Positions 9,397 through 17,198 of a DNA stretch of 58,084 nt are shown here, in pieces. The translations under genes and the position numbers were made by a program. Every line of letters starts with the position of its first letter. Positions within the stretch are counted from its first letter, which is position 1. The stretch lies in the NCBI GenBank assembly GCA_964346815.1, contig CAYFWF010000032.1, positions 1 to 58,084 on the forward strand, given 5' to 3'. This DNA comes from CAYFWF01 sp964346815. Its GTDB lineage: Bacteria; Acidobacteriota; Aminicenantia; Aminicenantales; Aminicenantaceae. The notes under the pieces are model-generated. The model worked only from the letters and a program-made list of their open reading frames with translations, did no database searches and was not told where the DNA came from.

Positions 9397-9506
9397 AAAA
9401 ATTGGATAAATTTTCTTATCCTTTTCTATCTTCATTATTATCAATAAGTTTCCCTATTTTTGCATCTTTCCATCTCGCCGGAATATCTAAAAATTAGACA
9501 ATTTTT
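9397..9506. promoter_or_regulatory. Twin AT-rich palindromes, possible enhancer-binding-protein sites
   Basis: Two similar imperfect palindromes lie at 9397-9414 (AAAAATTGGATAAATTTT) and 9489-9506 (AAAAATTAGACAATTTTT), each preceded by CT and followed by CT. They are 92 bp apart, start to start, and sit roughly 160-265 bp upstream of the sigma-54 type promoter, which is where activators of such promoters usually bind. Function is inferred from position only. Confidence 0.45.
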
Positions 9507-9661
9507 CTCTCTTTACCTGTCCCTCCTGCGGATCTGAAGGAACGGAAAGGACATTTTTCTGCTGACGGATATTTTCTTAAACCGGCTGGTCCTATAAAAA
9601 CAGGGTTAAAAGCTTCTTTGTCTAGATAATTTCTGCTGATAAAGGAGCACAATGATTCGGC

Positions 9662-9676
9662 TGGCATGTTTTTTGC
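9662..9676 (+). promoter_or_regulatory. Sigma-54 (RpoN) type -24/-12 promoter
   Basis: The sequence TGGCATGTTTTTTGC has the invariant GG (-24) and GC (-12) exactly ten bases apart, and matches the TGGCAYG-N4-TTGC consensus. It lies 160 bp upstream of the TonB receptor start in a long intergenic region, so that receptor is its likely target. Confidence 0.75.
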
Positions 9677-9835
9677 CTATAAAAAGTAGGGAAAGAAAGA
9701 ATTCATGCTGCTCATATCAAATACAATCATCAAAAAGGAGGTCCAAATAGAAGAAAACAAAAAATGGGGATATCTTTTACTGAAATCAAAGGCTCTAAAG
9801 TATGGCAAAGAAGAAAAAAGCGAAGGGAGGATCTC

Positions 9836-12634
9836 ATGAAAAAATTTTCAATTTTTTGTTTTTTGCTTTTGCTAGTATGTGGATTGGGGCTTTCCCAAAT
9901 AGGGCAGGTGGGAAAAATTCAAGGGATGGTCTATGATGATGAAGGGAATCCTCTCCCTGGCGTGACTGTTACCATCACATCGCCTTCTCTTATTTCTCCA
10001 GAAGTGGCTCAAGTCACCAGTTCCAGCGGTGCTTTCCGTTTTCCTTCTCTTCCTCCCGGTACATATCAGGTCACTTTCGAAATACCCGGCTTTAAAACAC
10101 TCATCAGAAAAGGCATCATTGTCAATGCGACTAAAACGACTTCTTTCGATGTCAATCTAACCTTAGCAGCAATCCAGGAAGCGATAACGGTCGAAGGGAA
10201 AGCTCCTACGGTCGACATCCAAATGTCTTCGAAAACGACCATAATGGACGCCGAGTTCATTTACATGGTTCCTTCACCGAGAACCCTTACGGAATTTTTT
10301 AATATGGTGCCGGGAGTCACAGATGACACAGCACATGGAAGCGCCGAAATAAGCAACTCCTATAACCTTGACGGAGTTAATCTCGGCGACGCTGCAACGG
10401 GTACGCGTGGAGTCAATTTTGGCCCCGATATCGTAGAAGAAATATCTGTAGAAACAGGCGGCCTCAGCGCCGAATATGGACACGTTCAAGGTGCAATGGT
10501 TAATGTCATTACAAAATCAGGGGGGAACGACCTCAGCGGATCTGCAAGTTTTTATTTGGACCACGAAAAATTCCAATCGACGAATACCGAAGGAACAGAG
10601 TTAGAAGGCAGAAAAGTAGGTTCTCATTTGGCGTATGAACCTGTGTTCACACTCGGGGGCGCTATCATCAAGGATAAACTCTGGTTTTTTATGCACGGAA
10701 GTATAAAGATCAATGAAGACTATGAAACAGGCTATCCTGCTGACAAAGAAGAAGAAATTCCGATAAGAAAGAAAAAATACTATCCTTATTTCAAACTCTC
10801 CTATCAGCCCAACTTGAGCAACAGATTCACATTTTCTTATAACTTTTACGACAACAGAGACAACCATAAAGATGCTGTCTATACCGAAAGTGAAGAATCG
10901 ACACGGATTCAGATAAACCCCTCCCATATCTTCAATTTTCACTGGACACACTTTTTCAATCAAGACTTTTACGGCAACCTGAAGCTAGCCATGATCCAGA
11001 GGAACTTCAACATCGATGCTAAAATCAATGAACCTTATTACTGGGATTATCTTACAGAGATAGGAACCGGAGGATATTGGAGAAACAAGGACGACTACGT
11101 AAGAGACAGATACCAGGCTAACCTGGATGCAACGCTCTTTGCTGAGGGATTCGCAGGAAGCCATGAGGTCAAATTCGGTGCTGAATTCACCCTGTTTAAA
11201 AGCCGCTGGCTCGTTGATACCGTCGCAGATCCCAATTCAGGTGCTTGCTGGAACGGGATGATTGGAGATGATTACTATGTGGGATATCAAATTACCGGAT
11301 ACGACAGAGAAGAAGAGGTTTTGGATGTTCATGCTTATGTACAGGATTCATGGAGCATTTCAAACAGGCTTGTCTTAAATCTTGGGCTGCGTTTCGAATA
11401 CAACAGTCTTTGGTGGCCGGTACAGGGAAGCTCAGAACCCATTACCTATAATGAAGCTGGCTGGGACTTCCATATTGTCAGACAGATTGAAGATCGAACA
11501 AAGGTTTACGGCTGGAAAAATTTAGCACCAAGAGTCGGTGCTGTCTTTGATATTTTCGGCACCGGGACGACCCTGCTCAAAGGAAGCTACAGCCGGATGA
11601 TCATTCCCAACCAGTTGGGATACGTGAATATTTCTCACCCGAATGGCTGGTTCGGTATGGTTGAGTATTATAACCCTGATGGATCGGCTTACTATGCCTT
11701 TCCATGGAATCTCCCCGGTGAAGGCGCACCGACCATAGGACATCCGGATTACCCGCTTGTCGCACCCTATCAGGACGAAATAACAGTTGGATTGGAAAGA
11801 GAACTTTTCGAAGACTGGTCTGTCAGTGCAAGATATATCAAGAAATGGGACAAAAGACTCGTCCATATTGTGGATGCCGCTCAGCTGGATCTTACACAAT
11901 TAATGGAAAATGGAGAGCTTGACTGGACCAACTGGCAGCCCGTGACAACGACTGATCCATATGACAATCAAGAGATCACTTTCTACGAAATGAAAGATCC
12001 TTATGCAATCGATCAATACATCCTCAACCCGCCAAATGCGACAAGAGATTATGACGGACTAGAGCTGAGTCTCAGAAAACGCTACTCCAACGGATGGCAG
12101 CTGATGGCATCCTATGTCTACCAGAATTCAAGAGGCCTTGTGGATACCGATCGAGGAAGTCAGTCCCTCGGGACATCTGATTTGTTCAATAACCCGAATG
12201 TACATATCAACATGATCGGAAGATTCCCCCTTGAAAGAAGACACATGTTCAAATTCCAGAGTATGCTCAGAGGTCCCTTTGGCATTAACTTAGGGACATA
12301 TGCCAGATTTATGTCTGGACAGAGATATACGCGGCAAGTACGATCTCAGGATCTGCCGATCACATTGAGCCAGGGCAGAGAGACGATATTTGCAGAAAAA
12401 AGAGGCAGTTCTCATTACGATCCCCTTTATCTTGTGGATTTCAGACTGGAAAAATCCTTCCGATTCGGCGACAGCTTTTCGGTATCCGTGTTTTCGGATG
12501 TTTTCAATCTCTTCAATGCCGGAACGATCGATGACGTCTACACAATCTCCAGCAACCAGAACAAGAAATATGAACTCGAGGAGGATATCTTAGATCCCAG
12601 AATAGTCAGACTCGGTGCAAAGATACAGTGGTGA
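9836..12634 (+). CDS. TonB-dependent receptor with carboxypeptidase-regulatory domain
   Basis: The start at 9836 is preferred over an in-frame ATG at 9764. GGGAGG lies upstream of it and a clean signal peptide follows (MKKFSIFCFLLLLVCGLGLSQ). Residues ~28-108 are a CarboxypepD_reg-like beta sandwich (KIQGMVYDDEGNPLPGVTV, LPPGTYQV). Residues ~118-225 are the plug (TLTEFFNMVPGV, YNLDGVNLGD, EYGHVQGAMVNVITKSGGN). The remainder, to ~930, is the 22-stranded outer-membrane barrel, ending in the aromatic-rich strand IVRLGAKIQW. Length and architecture match the Oar/SusC-like receptors that are abundant in Acidobacteriota. The substrate is unknown; proteolysis products or oligosaccharides are plausible. 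It is expressed alone: sigma-54 type promoter upstream, strong terminator downstream. Confidence 0.92.
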   Translation: MKKFSIFCFLLLLVCGLGLSQIGQVGKIQGMVYDDEGNPLPGVTVTITSPSLISPEVAQVTSSSGAFRFPSLPPGTYQVTFEIPGFKTLIRKGIIVNATKTTSFDVNLTLAAIQEAITVEGKAPTVDIQMSSKTTIMDAEFIYMVPSPRTLTEFFNMVPGVTDDTAHGSAEISNSYNLDGVNLGDAATGTRGVNFGPDIVEEISVETGGLSAEYGHVQGAMVNVITKSGGNDLSGSASFYLDHEKFQSTNTEGTELEGRKVGSHLAYEPVFTLGGAIIKDKLWFFMHGSIKINEDYETGYPADKEEEIPIRKKKYYPYFKLSYQPNLSNRFTFSYNFYDNRDNHKDAVYTESEESTRIQINPSHIFNFHWTHFFNQDFYGNLKLAMIQRNFNIDAKINEPYYWDYLTEIGTGGYWRNKDDYVRDRYQANLDATLFAEGFAGSHEVKFGAEFTLFKSRWLVDTVADPNSGACWNGMIGDDYYVGYQITGYDREEEVLDVHAYVQDSWSISNRLVLNLGLRFEYNSLWWPVQGSSEPITYNEAGWDFHIVRQIEDRTKVYGWKNLAPRVGAVFDIFGTGTTLLKGSYSRMIIPNQLGYVNISHPNGWFGMVEYYNPDGSAYYAFPWNLPGEGAPTIGHPDYPLVAPYQDEITVGLERELFEDWSVSARYIKKWDKRLVHIVDAAQLDLTQLMENGELDWTNWQPVTTTDPYDNQEITFYEMKDPYAIDQYILNPPNATRDYDGLELSLRKRYSNGWQLMASYVYQNSRGLVDTDRGSQSLGTSDLFNNPNVHINMIGRFPLERRHMFKFQSMLRGPFGINLGTYARFMSGQRYTRQVRSQDLPITLSQGRETIFAEKRGSSHYDPLYLVDFRLEKSFRFGDSFSVSVFSDVFNLFNAGTIDDVYTISSNQNKKYELEEDILDPRIVRLGAKIQW

Positions 12635-12648
12635 TAAGCTGAAGTAGT

Positions 12649-12686
12649 AAGGGGGGAGACACATCTTGTGCCTCCCCCTTTTTTAA
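12649..12686 (+). terminator. Rho-independent terminator of the TonB receptor gene
   Basis: A GC-rich stem (AGGGGGGAGACACA paired with TGTGCCTCCCCCT, one mismatch) with a 3-nt loop is followed by a run of six T. Confidence 0.9.
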
Positions 12687-12722
12687 ACAAATCCATGCCA
12701 AAGAACCGACATCTTTATAAAT

Positions 12723-12835
12723 GAGGTGTCCCAAAGTGACGGGAAACAAAATCGGGATAAAAAACTGAACTAGAGCGAAGACATTTCCCCGCACTTTAGA
12801 TGGATACTTCATCCCCGTTACTTTGGGACAATGCC
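12723..12835. mobile_element. MITE-like element, 113 bp, with 8-bp target duplication
   Basis: Terminal inverted repeats TGTCCCAAAGTGACGGG (from 12727) and its near-complement CCCGTTACTTTGGGACA (to 12830) differ at one position. The perfect 8-bp direct repeat TTATAAAT flanks the element at 12715-12722 and 12836-12843, as expected for a target-site duplication. No transposase fits inside; a minus-strand frame starting MKYPSKVRGNVF is open across it but continues into the flank. An 8-bp duplication suits IS1595-like families, but the assignment is tentative. Confidence 0.75.
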
Positions 12836-12899
12836 TTATAAATACATGGTTTAACCGGAATGAGATTTTCAGATCATTTTTCTCGGAGCTCGAAAAGGT

Positions 12900-13733
12900 T
12901 CAGCTTTTCTTCGGCTTTTTCCCGAATACCTGGATGCTTTCAATTGTATGAGCAATAGCTTCAGCATCTTCCAAAGACAGATTCAAACTATCCAGGATAG
13001 ATTCTGCTCCTGGATCGTGAACGACTGAGTCCAGGGAAAAAGGAACCGCATCTAATATCTGGACGTCCTCAAAACCTGAATCAACGATGGCTTTGAGGTA
13101 TTTATCTTTTAGCTCGGCACCTCCAATACAGCCGACATAGGCCTCCACAGAATTTTTAATGCTGTCCGGAAGATCTTTGGTCAAGACTATGTCAGCGACA
13201 ATAAATTTTCCACCAGGCTTGAGCACGCGGAAAGCCTCCCGAAAAACTCGAGGCTTGTCTGGGGATAAGTTGATGACACAGTTCGAGATGATAACGTCAA
13301 CGGATTCATTATCAAGGGGGAGATTTTCTATCTCTCCCTGCCGGAACTCCACATTTTCATACTGTTGAGCCCGTGCGTTCCTTTCAGCCTTTTCGATCAT
13401 TTCAGCGGTCATGTCCACACCGATGACCTTCCCTGATTTCCCGACCTTGTTGGCAGCTAGAAAGCAATCGAAGCCGGCTCCTGAACCCAAGTCGAGGACT
13501 GTATCTCCGGGCTTGAGCGAGGCGATGGCCACAGGATTCCCACAGCCAAGACCCAAGTTTGCTCCTTCAGGCACAGCCCTGAGATCTTCTTCTTTGTAAC
13601 CGATCTGGTGGCTGATTGTTTCAGCGGTGTCTTTACTGCAACAATGGTTCTCAACCCCGCAGCAGGAATTCGACTGCTTGGCGATTCCACCATATCGCTG
13701 CTTTATGAATTCTTTGATTTTCTCTTTTTTCAT
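12900..13733 (-). CDS. arsM: Arsenite methyltransferase (ArsM)
   Basis: 277 residues from the ATG at 13733, chosen because GGAGG precedes it; an in-frame TTG at 13757 lies before that site. It is a class I methyltransferase with LDLGSGAGFDCFLAA (motif I), GVDMTAEMI and the ArsM-specific cysteines: CCGVENHCC near the N-terminus, NCVINLSPDKPRVF, and YVGCIGGAE. These Cys residues bind As(III) in the family, and the enzyme makes mono-, di- and trimethylated arsenicals from S-adenosylmethionine in the cytosol. It is downstream of an AbrB-type gene (28-nt gap), with which it forms an operon behind a palindromic operator. No arsR, arsB or arsC lies nearby. Confidence 0.93.
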   Translation of the reverse strand: MKKEKIKEFIKQRYGGIAKQSNSCCGVENHCCSKDTAETISHQIGYKEEDLRAVPEGANLGLGCGNPVAIASLKPGDTVLDLGSGAGFDCFLAANKVGKSGKVIGVDMTAEMIEKAERNARAQQYENVEFRQGEIENLPLDNESVDVIISNCVINLSPDKPRVFREAFRVLKPGGKFIVADIVLTKDLPDSIKNSVEAYVGCIGGAELKDKYLKAIVDSGFEDVQILDAVPFSLDSVVHDPGAESILDSLNLSLEDAEAIAHTIESIQVFGKKPKKS

Positions 13734-13761
13734 TTTTTTATCCTCCAATAATAGCAAACAG

Positions 13762-14019
13762 TTATTTTTCAGCCATGTCTTCGACCATCGGAGAAAGCAG
13801 CGTCTTCACCATACCTCCGAAATTCTCGGCTTTGATAAGAGTGAGGCAGCAGACTTTACCGTCCTTTTCGAAAAGGACAACGGCCAGCTTATCTCCGGCT
13901 TTGATTTGAGCCTTTTCTCTGACTTCTTTCGGCAGAACCATCTGCCCTCTCTCATCCACGGTGACAAGGGCTTCCACCTGGCAGCACCCTTTAGTTTCTA
14001 TAACCATATGTTTCTCCAC
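13762..14019 (-). CDS. AbrB/SpoVT-type protein (HgcAB-associated-like), partner of ArsM
   Basis: 85 residues. The core VTVDERGQMVLPKEVREKAQ, then IKAGDKLAVV, is the swapped-hairpin AbrB/MazE DNA-binding fold. Two Cys pairs, GCCQVE near the start and KVCCLTL in the middle, are typical of the subgroup annotated as HgcAB-associated proteins, which often sits beside arsM-like methyltransferases. The Cys pairs could bind a thiophilic metal(loid) such as As(III) or Hg(II); that is inference. It is the first gene of the operon with arsM. A perfect 9-1-9 palindrome lies only about 10 bp upstream of its start, a good position for an autoregulatory site. No hgcA or hgcB is present in the window. Confidence 0.85.
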   Translation of the reverse strand: MEKHMVIETKGCCQVEALVTVDERGQMVLPKEVREKAQIKAGDKLAVVLFEKDGKVCCLTLIKAENFGGMVKTLLSPMVEDMAEK

Positions 14020-14028
14020 ACAAAATTA

Positions 14029-14047
14029 TGATTATTCTGAATAATCA
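14029..14047. promoter_or_regulatory. Perfect palindromic operator of the abrB-arsM operon
   Basis: TGATTATTC-T-GAATAATCA is a perfect 9+1+9 inverted repeat, directly upstream of the AbrB-type start and in the divergent gap to the aminotransferase. ArsR/SmtB-type and AbrB-type regulators both use such AT-rich dyads. Confidence 0.7.
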
Positions 14048-14175
14048 GTATATTCTAAATTAGCAAATTTGTCAAATTATTCATAAAATTAATAAGCATT
14101 TCCAAAACTAGATCTCTTGCTGGAGTTAACTTTATGATGAGGAATGTCTATAATGTGCCTACAGGAGAGAATAGT

Positions 14176-15318
14176 ATGCCGGACTGGAAGAAAATACGAA
14201 AAGATTTTCCGATTACCGAAAAGATGGTTTATCTCCAGAGTGCTGCCATGTCCCCTATCCCCACGCCGATTTTCACAGCCATCATCGAAAACTACAGGAA
14301 AATCCATCAGCAGGGGGATGTACTCTGGACCGAAGACCTGAAAAAGTACCGGAAGCTTTGCGGGGATATCGCTTTTTTGATCAACACCGATGCAGAAAAT
14401 ATCTGCTTTGTGCAGAACACTTCCACAGCGATGTCTCTCCTGGCCCTTTCAATAAAAAATAAAATGGTGAAACCGTACAACGTGGTGTCGGCCGAAGACG
14501 AGTTCCCTGCCTCGACCATCGGCTTCGAGTACCTGGGAATCCCCATGCGTTATGTTCGACCAGATAACTCCCGTTATCCCGTCGAATCCATCCTTGAGCA
14601 AACCGATGAACAGACCACAGCGGCTGTTATATCCTATGTGCAGTATGCCACCGGATTCCGCCAGGATCTTCAGACTCTTGGCAAAGCTCTCCATGAGAGA
14701 GGAATTCTATTCATCGTGAATGCCACCCAGGCTTTTCCCTTCTATCCACTCGACATCCAGGCCATGCACATCGACGCTCTCTCCTGCTCCCTCCATAAAT
14801 GGGGAATGACCGGTCATATCGGCTCCATTTTTTACACATCCCCCAGATTCCGTGAGAAATTTCCTGCGCCATGGATCGGGTGGCTTTCCGTCGATGCTGG
14901 GAAGCGGGTTATTCACACGGAAAAAAATACACCCTTCCGCGTCCACGATTCGGCACGCCGGTACGAGTTCGGCACGCAGAACTTGCAGACCATCCTCGCT
15001 TTCCAAAAGGCTTTGGATTACCTCAAAGCCATAGGCTTTGAAAACATTCGCAGCCGCATTATCGAGCTTACGGATTACCTCATCCAAGGGCTGAAAAAAC
15101 TGGAGGTGAGGATCGTTTCTCCGATAGACAAACCCGAAGAAAGATCTCCTATTGTCTCCTTCAGCCTGGGAGATAAGAACGAAAAATGTATCGAAAGGCT
15201 CACGCAGGAATCGATCTCTGTTTCTCCAAGGGCTGGATACGTTCGTGTATCTGTCAACATATTCAACAACTTCGAAGACATCGATAAGCTGCTGTCAGCG
15301 CTCCATTCCGTAATCTAG
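14176..15318 (+). CDS. Class V aminotransferase (PLP-dependent, cysteine desulfurase/kynureninase-like)
   Basis: 380 residues from the ATG at 14176, which has AGGAG eight bases upstream; the in-frame ATG at 14134 lacks one. Fold type I PLP enzyme of the class V family: NTSTAMSLLA (phosphate-binding turn), the Asp/Gln region FIVNATQAFPF and the Schiff-base lysine in SCSLHKWGMTG. RRYEFGTQN marks the second substrate-binding segment. The usual NATQ-x-xG differs slightly, with TQAFPFYPLD where desulfurases have a DxxQ-x-xxH pattern. There is no desulfurase active-site Cys loop that I can see. The reaction cannot be assigned: isopenicillin-N-epimerase-like, lyase or desulfurase are all possible. 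It stands alone, divergent from the arsM operon. Confidence 0.85.
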   Translation: MPDWKKIRKDFPITEKMVYLQSAAMSPIPTPIFTAIIENYRKIHQQGDVLWTEDLKKYRKLCGDIAFLINTDAENICFVQNTSTAMSLLALSIKNKMVKPYNVVSAEDEFPASTIGFEYLGIPMRYVRPDNSRYPVESILEQTDEQTTAAVISYVQYATGFRQDLQTLGKALHERGILFIVNATQAFPFYPLDIQAMHIDALSCSLHKWGMTGHIGSIFYTSPRFREKFPAPWIGWLSVDAGKRVIHTEKNTPFRVHDSARRYEFGTQNLQTILAFQKALDYLKAIGFENIRSRIIELTDYLIQGLKKLEVRIVSPIDKPEERSPIVSFSLGDKNEKCIERLTQESISVSPRAGYVRVSVNIFNNFEDIDKLLSALHSVI

Positions 15319-15479
15319 GGCACCTGAACGGGACTGCATCACATGTTTTAATAACAACGGCCCAATGTAGCACCGAACATTTTTGAGCGTAGATTCTTAT
15401 TTTGTTGAAATCTGATGAAGAATTATAAGGGACACAATGGAAACACGATTTTTCAAACACCTCACATGGGCCGGAACAG

Positions 15480-17048
15480 TCAGGCCTCTTCGACCACCCT
15501 CCATTTCATAGCCTCAGCCAGGGCATAGACCGGCTCTTTGAGATCTCCGTAAAAGGTTACCCTGTGCCATCCCCACACATCCCACATGGTGAAGAACTTT
15601 TCCACGTCACCGATCGGTTCTGCACAAAGTTTGGTCCGGCAAGCTCTGTCGTCAGGATCGTTGTCCACGGCCTTTGCCTGATGGAAGAGTATCTCCTTTC
15701 GGCCGGGATGGATCTGGAGGGTTGTCGTCATGTAACCTGTCGGCAGGAGGGATCGCACAGATGCTCCCTGCCGATCTTCTGAATGTGTCATGATAATGAA
15801 TGGATTAGCCGATCCCTGAGGTCCAAAAACCTTGTTCGATGCCACACAATGAGCATAGATGATCTCTCGCTTCCCTGTATCCAGGACTGGATCAGAGATG
15901 AATCCAGGCCTTCCTCTGGTAAGCGCTGTCACAGCTGTCATGGTCGCTGTAGAGCGGACATCGCATTCGCAGGCTCCCACCAATCCTTCATTGTTCAGTT
16001 CATGAAAACCCAGGCAGGGATAGGCATGGATATGGCCTCCGTAAAAGCCGCCCAGGCAGTTGATGGTGATGGCATTTGCACCATGATTTTTCAGCACTGC
16101 TTTCATTCCCAGGTACATGGCTGCAGATGTTTCCAAAGTTTCCCTGGACACGCCGATGACATCGGACGCAGAATCCTGCCAGCGGTCAGCCACTTCACTT
16201 GCTTGATCTTTATCGGCGGTTTTCCAGGCTTCATTGATCTCCGAAAAGGACACTCGCTCCATGGGAATTCCCATGATGGGATCTGCCGGGCCTGATTCTT
16301 GATCGCGAATCGCTAAGATTCTGGACCCCTTCATGTGCTTCAGACATTCCTCTATCGAGAGTGTTTTCACATCATCTGCCAGACAAGTGAAATCCCCCGC
16401 GGCGGGCATTCGCTGTATGCGGCTTTTCTGAACTGCTTCTGCAAAATCAGGGGCTGTGCCGCCCTTTTTTAGAATCCTGAAGCATTTTACCGCGTCGATT
16501 TGGTCTTCCATACTGGAGGACGCGACAAAAGCCAGGTTAGGTGCTTTTTCTCTCAGGAACTGAGCTGTATATACCAAAAATCCTCCGCTGCCTCCGTACT
16601 TGAAGTCAACGTAGAGCACCGGCTTCCCTGAAGCAGCGATGGGCTGAACCACGCGATTCCAACAGTTCAATTGGTAAACCACGTATCCCTCTATGCCGAG
16701 AGTTTCATCTTCAACGAGTATCTTTTCTGCCTCTTCCGGCCCTTTTGCCATGGAAGATTCGAAGACACAATCCGGACAACTCCTTGATAACTCTGTATTG
16801 ATTCTTTCCATGACAGGACCGAAGTCAAACCCCACATTAGGCCAGTCAGGGCCAGGTTGTTTAACCGCATGAAGGGAGTAAATGATCCGGAGCTTCAATT
16901 TTTTCTCTTTTGTAGATGTTTTGCACGACGACAGAGATAAAAAGGGCGAAGCTGCCAAACCCGTTGTGCAGGCCGCACACCGTGAAAGGAACTCCCGACG
17001 ATTCATATGATTTTCTTGACCGCTGATATCAGAAGATTTTTTCCTCAT
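15480..17048 (-). CDS. Tat-exported protein with sugar-isomerase (fucose/arabinose isomerase-like) fold
   Basis: 522 residues; GGAGG lies ten bases before the ATG at 17048. The N-terminus carries a twin-arginine signal, NRREFLSRCAACTTGLAA, followed by a possible lipobox (LSLSSC). The body resembles the L-fucose/L-arabinose isomerase superfamily: the N-terminal half has alternating Rossmann-like strands (GIEGYVVYQLNCWN, KPVLYVDF), and the C-terminal part has NCLGGFYGG, CLGFHELNNEG and CECDVRST. Export of such a fold is unusual, since the isomerases are cytosolic, but Tat-signal homologs are known as uncharacterised proteins. It would fold with its cofactor before export. The substrate is unknown. 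The neighbour across the divergent gap is a D-aminoacylase lipoprotein; there is no shared operon. Confidence 0.72.
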   Translation of the reverse strand: MRKKSSDISGQENHMNRREFLSRCAACTTGLAASPFLSLSSCKTSTKEKKLKLRIIYSLHAVKQPGPDWPNVGFDFGPVMERINTELSRSCPDCVFESSMAKGPEEAEKILVEDETLGIEGYVVYQLNCWNRVVQPIAASGKPVLYVDFKYGGSGGFLVYTAQFLREKAPNLAFVASSSMEDQIDAVKCFRILKKGGTAPDFAEAVQKSRIQRMPAAGDFTCLADDVKTLSIEECLKHMKGSRILAIRDQESGPADPIMGIPMERVSFSEINEAWKTADKDQASEVADRWQDSASDVIGVSRETLETSAAMYLGMKAVLKNHGANAITINCLGGFYGGHIHAYPCLGFHELNNEGLVGACECDVRSTATMTAVTALTRGRPGFISDPVLDTGKREIIYAHCVASNKVFGPQGSANPFIIMTHSEDRQGASVRSLLPTGYMTTTLQIHPGRKEILFHQAKAVDNDPDDRACRTKLCAEPIGDVEKFFTMWDVWGWHRVTFYGDLKEPVYALAEAMKWRVVEEA

Positions 17049-17198
17049 ATCCGCTCTGCCTCCTTTGGTTCATGCGGTTATTCTATTACAACCGGCAAAA
17101 AAAGCAACGAGCAGGTCAACACAATCATCTTGACCTTTATTTCCATGCTGTATATTGTTATGAAAAAAGAATGAAGAATATATGGATCGACGAATAAA

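Larger units (their letters stand above)
9268..9835. other. Long intergenic regulatory region of the TonB receptor
   Basis: No coding region. It carries two similar AT-rich palindromes (9397-9414 and 9489-9506), a sigma-54 type promoter (9662-9676) and a ~160-nt leader before the receptor gene. Confidence 0.6.

Noticed and set aside
12606..12812. Coding frame across the MITE on the minus strand
   Set aside because: It runs through the terminal repeats and the terminator region and resembles no known protein.
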